DNA from: Capra hircus
Lineage: Eukaryota > Chordata > Mammalia > Artiodactyla > Bovidae
Direction of reading: 5' to 3'
Length of the DNA: 64,000 nucleotides
Assembly: GCF_001704415.2 (NCBI RefSeq)
Contig: NC_030821.1
Location: 38,237,210-38,301,209 of the forward strand
In this document: piece by piece, positions 56,820 through 64,000 of the stretch
Layout of the letters: the number at the start of each line of letters is the position of its first letter
Numbering within the stretch: the first letter of the stretch is position 1
Position numbers and translations under genes: made by a program
The notes under the pieces: model-generated
The model's database searches: none
The model's input: only the letters and a program-made list of their open reading frames with translations
What the model was told of the DNA's origin: nothing

Positions 56820-57944
56820 CCCTCTTCCCCAAGGGCTGTAAACCTGAAGCGCTCTCCCGAAAACAAAGTTCTTAGCTAAGACTTGCTCTCACCCAGGGTT
56901 CTCACCAGAGAATAGTGTGTTACAAAACTATTAGAAAGTTGATGCGGAGCTTAGGGTCCTTTTCTCCCTACCCCAGCCCCCACCCACAGCCCCAAAAAGA
57001 GGGGCCTGTTGGAAAGGATGTATTAAGGAAGGAAATATTAAGCTTGAGAAATTGACAGTCTGGATGGAATGCTGACGTCCAGCTGAAAAGTTTGGGGAAA
57101 AGCCAAGTCACAAACACATCAGCTTTCTTAAGTACTCTGCTGAGCACCAGCTTGTACGAGACATTTCACAAAGTTGGCAGAATGGACTTGATCCTTGCTC
57201 TCGAAGAGCTAACCGCAAAAATGGACTACCATTACACTCTGAGAAGCATTTGTGAATAGTGAAAAGCATTTTGAATAATACGTCTCATGACGGAGCATTA
57301 AATGTGCAAAAAAGAAAAAAATTTAGACAGTATTTCAAAAAAGTCAATAGATATAAGTGCTGTATATTTTAATTTTAAAAACCATTATACAAAGTAAAGC
57401 AAAGGAAAATAAACTTTGGGACATTCTCAGCTAACTTGGCCTATGGGAAAATGAAAATAAACCTAATTGAAAAAACAGTGCTCACCATAAATAGGTTTAG
57501 CTTTGCAGGCAGGGAACATGGTTTAAGAAAAAAAAAAGCCAGCAGAAAATTCACCAATCAAATGTAAGATTGTCCATGTTTCATAAAACAAAGGTCAAAG
57601 AATCCTGTCAAGCCTTAAAGAACACTTTCTGTGTAGATAGCCAGGGTTTTGGTTTTGTTGTTTGTTCTGAAAACCCTAATCTGTAACTCTTGTTTTCAGG
57701 TATTACTCAGAGGAATATTCTTTGGTTTCTTTTACCCACATATTCCCAAATTAGGTATCAAATTAAAAGAAACAGGAAAACTTGTAGGTTTGTAATTGTA
57801 CAATATCCCATCTGGTTTCAACTCTTTGACCAAAAAGAAAAGATGAAAACGTAGGCAAACTTCCAAGTATGTCTATTCTAAATGCTAACTTATTTTGACA
57901 TAAAACGAATGACTTCTAGTCTTTACCTCCCAACTAGTTGGTAT
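56820..57944. other. Unassigned stretch downstream of the CpG island
   Basis: Composition falls quickly to AT-rich. No repeat recognised in about 1.1 kb, which may be first-intron or upstream flank of the island's gene. On the minus strand, donor-like GGTGAGAAC occurs at about 56898-56906. Confidence 0.4.
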
Positions 57945-58180
57945 GTAATAGTTTTTGAGAGTTCACTGCATTCCAGGCATTATTCTCAGCAATTTATAGA
58001 CATTAGCATTTTATTTAATCTTCTTAAACATAGAAAGTAAATATTAATATTATCCCATTTTATAGATTAAGAAACTGACGCTTAAAGAGGTCATAAAACG
58101 TGTAGATCCTAACAACTGTAGTCAGAAAGGTTGGGATGAAGACCCACCAAGCCAGCTGTCACTGAGCAGTTTGTTCCCTG
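57945..58180 (-). mobile_element. MIR SINE, antisense
   Basis: CATTCCAGGCATTATTCTCAGC, CCCATTTTATAGATTAAGAAACTG and GTAGTCAGAAAGGTTGGGATG are the complement of the MIR order (3' end to tRNA-like head). Confidence 0.8.
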
Positions 58181-58551
58181 ACCACCCATTCCTCACGGGT
58201 GGGATTTCTCTTACATCTCATCTAGAATAAGATTGAATATAACTACAGATCAATATGTCTATGGGTTAACTGAATTTCTCAATTTCATCTAGTTTTTCTG
58301 GCATTAGATAGGTAAACTCACAAGTTATTATTTTCTTTATTTCTCAAGTGTTCCTCTAAAAAATCTTGGTACTATATTGTAAACTTCAGAAATATAAAAA
58401 GCAGCAACCTACCAGGCCCAAACCTACTAAGTACAAATTATTAATGTAGTTTCACATGAGCACTTAAAATTGTGGCAATATGTGAAAGCATATGTTCTGA
58501 GTTTAGTGATAAATCAAACATTTTTAGTTGTTTATACCCTGTTGCTTATAC
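58181..58551. other. Unassigned intergenic stretch
   Basis: Nothing recognised. Confidence 0.4.
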
Positions 58552-58938
58552 TTTTTTTTCAGTAAGGAGTTTGATGTCCTTTATTCAAGAGAAAACAATC
58601 CATGAATCAAGGAGTACTGTGCCTCATAAGCAGAGGAATACTGCTTTCTAGAGATGTGAGACAAGAGGGAGTTTTATAGAGAGAAAGAGGTGATATAGAA
58701 ATACAGCATGATTAACTAGGAGATCAGGGATTTCCTTAGAAAGCCTGAAAGTCCTGTTTTCTAGGGTAAGTTAAGCTAGCTAAAGCTGGGTTGGAGGATT
58801 ATGATAGATATATGTTAGGTTTCATTGACAGAGGTTTCCTGTAAGTGCAGGCTGACTTAAGTTTAGGTTTGTGACATGGGCTGGGCCACTGAGTTGGCCT
58901 CCATTTTATGGGTGCCAATATTCAAATTAACTTTATCA
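58552..58938 (-). mobile_element. Retroviral 3' LTR remnant ending in poly(A)
   Basis: Read on the minus strand: a polypurine tract AAAAGGGGGA (58941-58950) precedes an LTR-like start (TGATAAAG). A TATA box TATAAAA (58672-58678) and an AATAAA signal (58580-58585) follow. About 20 bp after the signal the sequence becomes an A-run (58552-58559) instead of continuing into U5. This fits U3-R of a retroviral LTR that ends at the mRNA cleavage site. Confidence 0.75.
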
Positions 58939-58950
58939 ATTCCCCCTTTT

Positions 58951-60530
58951 GATCAATTTTCTCAGTTGTAGTCAAAGTTTAAGGTATTATTGCCACTTTG
59001 AGCTACCACTTGTTGATGTTGGAGTCAGGTTGAATCTCCAACTGGAAAAAAAAAAAGGTTGGAATATCAAAGTCTTGTTCTCTTAGTTGACTTTCTTCAT
59101 CCCATTTTTGGCATTCTCAGCAAAGGGAGATCATTTGGTCATCAGCAACAGCATGCATGCATGTAAAGCTTTCGAGAGAATACAGCAAACCAGAAAGATG
59201 ATTAAAAAGACTATACGCAGAATCATACCCAATGATTGGAGGGCACTCTCAAGGCATGGTCCCTATGACCCAAAACAACTTAAGCAGATCAGAGAAAAAG
59301 TCTGCTGAAGGAGTCACTTTTTTAAACCAAGTGGCTTGCTTAGTGACTTTATGTAGCTTGGTCTCAACGTCTCCAGAAACGTAGTAGCTGTTGATCGCAG
59401 CACAGATGGTTACCTCTGTGCTCAGCTAACAGAAAATCAAAGGCTGTCCTATCATCAAGAACAACTTTAGCTGGACAGTCTAGGGACTTTTATTTGCTTT
59501 AGCAGCAAATTCTTCCATATCTTTAAGAGTTAAGGAAAGATTGCTGATTATAGCCTCATTTCACTTAATTTTCTATTCAAGGGTGGAGGCATCTGACAGA
59601 GGAAGTGAATTTTGAATCATTAATGCCCCTGGTATTTCCAGTTTGAGTCTGTGGCTGGGGGCTGGAAAGATGACAGCCATTCTTGTTGTTATATCATGCT
59701 CAGTTGTGTCTGACTCTTGGCGACCCTATGGACTGAAGCCCGCCAAGCTCCTCATGGAATTTTCTCCAGGCAAGAATACTAGAGTGGGTTGCCATTTCCT
59801 TCTCCAGGGACAGCCGTAGAAGCCAGTAAAACTTAAGGGTATATAGACCACACAGGTGGTTTTATTTTGATTACCCTTGCCTTAAGTTTCTTTCTTTATC
59901 CAGAAACTGGATGGATGCAAGTTTCCCCACATTTGGGGTTGTCCTATTACTTATACTGACTTGTTTATTTTTCTATCTAAGGTTTGACAACAACCTTAAA
60001 TTCTTAGTCATCTGCAAATTAGGAGAAATGGATAAGCATCACCTGCACACTCCAAGACATTCAGAGTCTTCTGCTGAATTTAGCCTTTGTCAGGAGATAA
60101 TGAGACTATACCCACTCTTAAAATGTTTTGCCTCTGAAATCTTTTCTCTTCTTCTGTCTGAATCAGTCCTCCAGTCTTCACATGACCCATCTAGGGAAAC
60201 AAAGGAAGGAAAGGAAAGGAAAGGAATACAGAAGAAACAAAAGTGGAACATTTGCCACAGAAGTAAGCAAAGACATTACTTTTTCATATGCTGGTTCAGC
60301 AATGCTGGACTCTAAAACTGGGCAAGACTTAGGATGGAGGAGAGATGGGGAATGAGGTGAGAACTAATAAGAAGGCTAAGGTCCAATGTTTAGGCTAACT
60401 AGAAGTAAGAGCTTCTTTTTGGGCTTGGCTTAGAAGTCAAGCTTGAATTTTGGATGACTCACCAGAGGTGAGATAAGATGTCTGTCCAAGAGGCCAGGCC
60501 CTAGAAAGTTCAGAGGGTAGGGCTTACTCT
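58951..60530 (-). pseudogene. Decayed endogenous retrovirus env (transmembrane) region
   Basis: Immediately upstream of the LTR on the minus strand, about 58951-59580 decodes in broken frames to the ectodomain and membrane anchor of a retroviral envelope transmembrane subunit: a leucine-rich stretch and FLLAEH-like segment (about 59419-59447), then a hydrophobic segment followed by Cys residues (about 59160-59270). Frameshifts and stops make it non-coding. The region out to about 60530 may be further env debris but I cannot show it. A Bov-A SINE interrupts at 59684-59805. No sequence of a functional protein remains. Confidence 0.6.
59684..59805 (-). mobile_element. Bov-A SINE monomer
   Basis: Antisense unit: GCTCAGTTGTGTCTGACTC through CCATTTCCTTCTCCAGG. 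GACAGCC on both flanks may be the target duplication. Confidence 0.87.
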
Positions 60531-60539
60531 CTTTTTCTT

Positions 60540-61745
60540 TCAGTTCAGTTCAGTTCAGTCGTTCAGTCATGTCTGACTCTTTGCGACCCCATGAATCGCA
60601 GCACACCAGGCCTTCCTGTCCATCACCATCTCGCAGAGTTCACTCAGACTCACATCTATCGAGTCAGTGATGCCATCCAGCCATCTCATCCTCGGTCGTC
60701 CCCTTCTCCTCCTGGCCCCAATCCCTCCCAGCATCAGAGTCTTTTCCAATGAGTCAACTCTTCTCATGAGGTGGCCAAAGTACTGGAGCTTCAGCTTTAG
60801 CATCATTCCTTCCAAGGAAATCCCAGGGTTGATCTCCTTCAGAATGGACTGGTTGGATCTCCTTGCAGTCCAAGGGATTCTCAAGAGGCTTCTCCAACAC
60901 CACAGTTCAAAAGCATCAATTCTACGGCACTTAGCTTTCTTCACAGTCCAACTCTCACATCCATACATGACCACAGGAAAAACCATAGCCTTGACTAGAT
61001 GGACCTTAGTCGGCAAAGTAATGTCTCTGCTTTTGAATATACTATCTAGGTTGGTCATAACTTTCCTTCCAAGGAGTAAGTGTCTTTTAATTTCATGGCT
61101 GCAGTCACCATCTGCAGTGATTTTGGAGCCCCCCAAAATAAAGTCTGACACTGTTTCTACTGTTTCCCCATCTATTTCCCATGAAGTGATGGGACCAGAT
61201 GCCATGTTCTTAGTTTTCTGAATGTTGAGCTTTAAGCCAACTTTTTCACGCTCCTCTTTCACTTTCATCAAGAGGCTTTTTAGTTCCTCTTCACTTTCTG
61301 CCATAAGGGTGGTGTCGTCTGCATATCTGAGGTTATTGATATTTCTCCCGGCAATCTTGATTCCAGCTTGTGTTTCTTCCAGTCCAGCGTTTCTCATGAT
61401 GTACTCTGCATTTAAGTTAAATAAGCAGGGTGACAATAGACAGCCTTGACGTACTCCTTTTCCTATTTGGAACCACTCTGTTGGTCCATGTCCAGTTCTA
61501 GCTGTTGCTTCCTGACTTGCATGTAGGTTTCTCAAGAGGCAAGTCAGGTGGTCTGGTATTCCCATCTCTTTCAGAATTTTCCACAGTTTATTGTGATCCA
61601 CACAGTCAAAGGCTTTGGCATAGTCAATAAAACAGAAATAGATGTTTTTCTGGAACTCTCTTGCTTTTTCCATGATCCAGCGGATGTTGGCAATTTGATC
61701 TCTGGTTCCTCTGCCTTTTCTAAAACCAGCTTGAACATCAGGGAG
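60540..61745 (-). mobile_element. BovB LINE, left arm of an inverted pair
   Basis: 1.2 kb antisense BovB. The minus strand has one uninterrupted frame of 368 codons (60567-61673), beginning MEKAREFQKNIYFCFIDYAKAFDC and including YADD (61314-61325), covering the RT core and C-terminus. The endonuclease is missing, so it is inactive although the frame is open. Its tail is the usual CAGTTCAGTT repeat at 60540-60560. Confidence 0.94.
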
Positions 61746-61748
61746 TAA

Positions 61749-61929
61749 GATTTATTTATTTTTTTCTTTGGCTGCACTGGGTCTTAGTTGTCGTATGCAG
61801 GATCTCTGATTGCAGCATGCGGGAACTTGAGTTCCAACTTATGGGATCAAATTCCTTGACCAGTGATCAAATCCAGGCTCCCTGCATTGGGAACACAAAA
61901 TCTTAGCCCTCTGGACCACCAAGGAAGTC
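61749..61929 (-). mobile_element. CHR-2-type SINE between the two BovB copies
   Basis: Antisense: TTTGGCTGCACTGGGTCTTAG, CCTTGACCAGTGATCAAATCC and GGACCACCAAGGAAGTC. Confidence 0.88.
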
Positions 61930-61959
61930 GTAGGATTTACTCTTCCTTATTTCTCCTGC

Positions 61960-63028
61960 TAGACACGATAAACTGTGGAAAATTCTGAAAGAGATGGGAA
62001 TATCAGACCAATTGACCTGCTTCTTGAAAAACCTATATGCAGGTCAGGAAGCAACAGTTAGAACTGGACATGGAACAACAGACTGGTTCCAAATAGGAAA
62101 AAGTGTACATCAAGGCTGTATATTGTCACCCTGCTTATTTAACTTAAATGCAGAGTACATCATGAGAAACACTGGACTGGAAGAAACACAAGCTGGAATC
62201 AAGATTGCCGGGAGAAATATCAATAACCTCAGATATGCAGATGACACCACCCTTATGGCAGAAAGTGAAGAGGAACTAAAGAGCCTCTTGATGAAAGTGA
62301 AAGAGGAGCATGAAAAAGTTGGCTTAAAGCTCAACATTCAGAAAACTAAGAACATGGCATCCGGTCCCATCACTTCATGGCAAATAGATGGGGAAACCAT
62401 GGAAACAGTGGCTGACTTTATTTTGGAGGGCTCCAAAATCACTGCAGATGGTGATTGCAGCCATGAAATTAAAAGACGCTTACTCATTGGAAGGAAAGTT
62501 ATGACCAACCTAGATAGCATATTAAAAAGCAGAGACATTACTTTGCCAACAAAGGTCCATCTAGTCAAGGCTATGGTTTTTCCAGTGGTCAAATATGGAT
62601 GTGAGAGTTGGACTGTGAAGAAAGCTAAGTGCTGAAGAAATGATGCTTTTGAACTGTGGTGTTGGAGAAGACTCTTGAGAGTCCCTTGGACTGCAGGAAG
62701 ATCCAACCAGTCCATCCTAAAGGAGATCAGTCCTGGGTATTCATTGAAAGGACTGATGTTGAAGCTGAAACTCCAATCCTTTGGCCACCTCATGAGAAGA
62801 GCTGACCCATTTGAAAAGACCCTGATGCTGGGAAAGATTGAGGGCAGGAGGAGAAGGGGACGACAGAGAATGAGGTGGTTGCATGGCATCATCGACTCAA
62901 TAGACATGAGTTTGGGTAAACTCCTGGAGTTGGTGATGGACAGGGAGGCCTGGCGTGCTGTGGTTCATGGGGTTGCAAAGGGTTGGACACGACTGAGCAA
63001 CTGAACTGAACTGAACTGAACTGAATTG
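61960..63028 (+). mobile_element. BovB LINE, right arm of an inverted pair
   Basis: 1.07 kb plus-strand BovB from GATAAACTGTGGAAAATTC to a GAACTGAACTGAACTGAA tail (about 63001-63026). Open to 62633 (213 codons, YADD at 62234-62245), then a TGA after ...VKKAKC and a second frame to 63004. It lacks the endonuclease and early RT. Confidence 0.94.
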
Positions 63029-63029
63029 A

Positions 63030-64000
63030 GAAACAGGAGGGGAAAAAAGGATGTTTGGCTGTGGCCAGAGCCACTTTCCGTGATGACCTGTCCCAAGGAA
63101 GGGGGGAGGGGGGAAGGAAAGAAGGGGCCGATGAGCTCTACCCGAGCAGATGCTGTGGGCCAGTTCTGTCCTTCTGCTGAGTGACTGCAGTTTCAAATCT
63201 TTGTGCTTCTTTTAATTTTCTAAAAAGATTTTCCTTTTAGGAAAACACTTTTTCATTAACTTTAGTCCAGGGGGTAGTTTGTTGTTTTTTTTTTTTTTCC
63301 TTTTACAGAATTTAGCGGTGAGGGAGAATGCCCTGTGACTCTTTTTAACATGTGTGAGAGAGGTTATTATCTCTTTGCTTAAAAATTCTGATATTCCCGC
63401 CACTGGCAGATGACATTTCTCAAAACCAAAAGTGAAATTTCCCAATAGAGTTTCAAGTGTGAATAACAATTATTAGAAAATAAGATTGAAGGGATGGGGG
63501 AGGAGAGAAAGATGCGTAAAATTTTCCACAGGATTCTACTTTTTGTCTCAACAGAATTAATTTTGATTGAATTTATAAACAACATTTCACCATAATGTCA
63601 TTGCATGCCTTACTTTTTCTTTTATACTCACAGCTGAGGTCAAACAAAAAGAAGACTATTTAATCAATATAGAGTTTGGGTTAACCAATTCAAATTAACT
63701 AGATGAAAGTCTAGATTTAAAGCATTAAACATCCACTGAACAGAATACCTAATTAGTATTGATCACCAAATAATTCTAAGCACATGTGCTATTTACATAG
63801 AAAGGAAGCAATATATTTTCTTATAAAAATAAAAGCAACAACACTATATGTGGACCTCATTACCATGAGGAAGAGAGGAAAAACTTATAAAATGGGGCTT
63901 GGGACACTGTCACACTAGAAAACAAGTTTATTGGGCAAAACACATTATTTGGCAGAAGCTGTAATAGTGTCCAGGGACAGAAGATAAGACTCAGGATGAG
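63030..64000. other. Unassigned stretch to window end
   Basis: No repeat family recognised. A T-run with TTTTACAG at about 63284-63309 resembles a 3' splice site but no exon follows convincingly. Confidence 0.4.

Noticed and set aside
55709..56866. A 385-codon open frame on minus and a 327-codon one on plus through the CpG island
   Set aside because: Both strands and three or more frames are open at once because the DNA is GC-rich and purine-biased. The proteins are low-complexity Pro/Ser/Ala or Gly/Arg/Glu with no domain. Only the short ATG-initiated part at 55709-56026 was kept, at low confidence.
60567..61673. 368-codon reverse-transcriptase frame as a possible functional or domesticated gene
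   Set aside because: It lacks the endonuclease and start of the RT, sits in a 5'-truncated BovB with its normal tail, and the open frame is explained by a young insertion.
63284..63320. T-run plus TTTTACAG followed by GCGGTGAGG as a 3' and 5' splice-site pair
   Set aside because: The implied exon would be about 9 bp, and no flanking coding evidence exists. A T-run alone is common.

Overview
This window looks like nuclear DNA of a ruminant, most likely a bovid (Bos or close relative). The diagnosis rests on its repeats: BovB (RTE-type) LINE copies with SDHELL endonuclease and YADD reverse-transcriptase motifs, many Bov-tA / Bov-A / Bov-A2 SINEs, cetartiodactyl CHR-2-type SINEs, artiodactyl L1 3' ends, and a solo LTR of bovine endogenous-retrovirus type. 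Older mammalian layers (MIR, L2, MER5A, Tigger, hAT miniature elements) lie underneath. I found no intact protein-coding gene, no structural RNA gene and no CRISPR, operon or phage-like system. All long open frames are LINE remnants, one retrocopy, retroviral debris, or frames running through GC-rich low-complexity DNA.

Layout. 1-9 kb: a Tigger deletion derivative hit by SINEs, a BovB 3' end, a hAT-type miniature element split by a BovB, and a long BovB with a 5' inversion (4129-7373). 8-15 kb: L1 fragments, one with a 58-bp internal triplication, an MIR split by an L1 end, an L2, and a young 5'-inverted L1 inside an older antisense L1. 15-24 kb: mostly unassigned DNA, a second Tigger derivative, and a three-level nest (MER5A > L1 > BovB). 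24-26 kb: a processed pseudogene of FKBP4, itself split by a CHR-2 SINE. 26-34 kb: L1 ends, SINEs, and a complete solo LTR with a 6-bp target duplication (32588-33925). 34-43 kb: BovB ends, SINEs, five neighbouring MER5-like units, and an L1 hit by two BovB copies in opposite orientations. 43-55 kb: relatively repeat-poor DNA with an AT-rich block that may be a conserved non-coding element (44230-44650).

55.6-56.8 kb is the only convincing promoter-like region. It is a CpG island with GC boxes, an RFX X-box-like site, a (CGG)n run and a long homopurine tract. It probably marks the 5' end of a gene whose other exons I cannot identify here; the direction is not settled. 58.5-60.5 kb holds a decayed retroviral env-LTR fragment on the minus strand whose 3' end looks like a polyadenylated, retrotransposed mRNA. 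60.5-63.0 kb is a pair of BovB copies facing away from each other as a ~1 kb inverted repeat, sharing private substitutions.

The window therefore records layered transposition rather than cooperating genes. Where target-site duplications could be read directly, they fix element boundaries and relative ages. Family names come from recognition of consensus-like sequence, not from a database search, so boundaries without a stated duplication are good only to about 5-20 bp.
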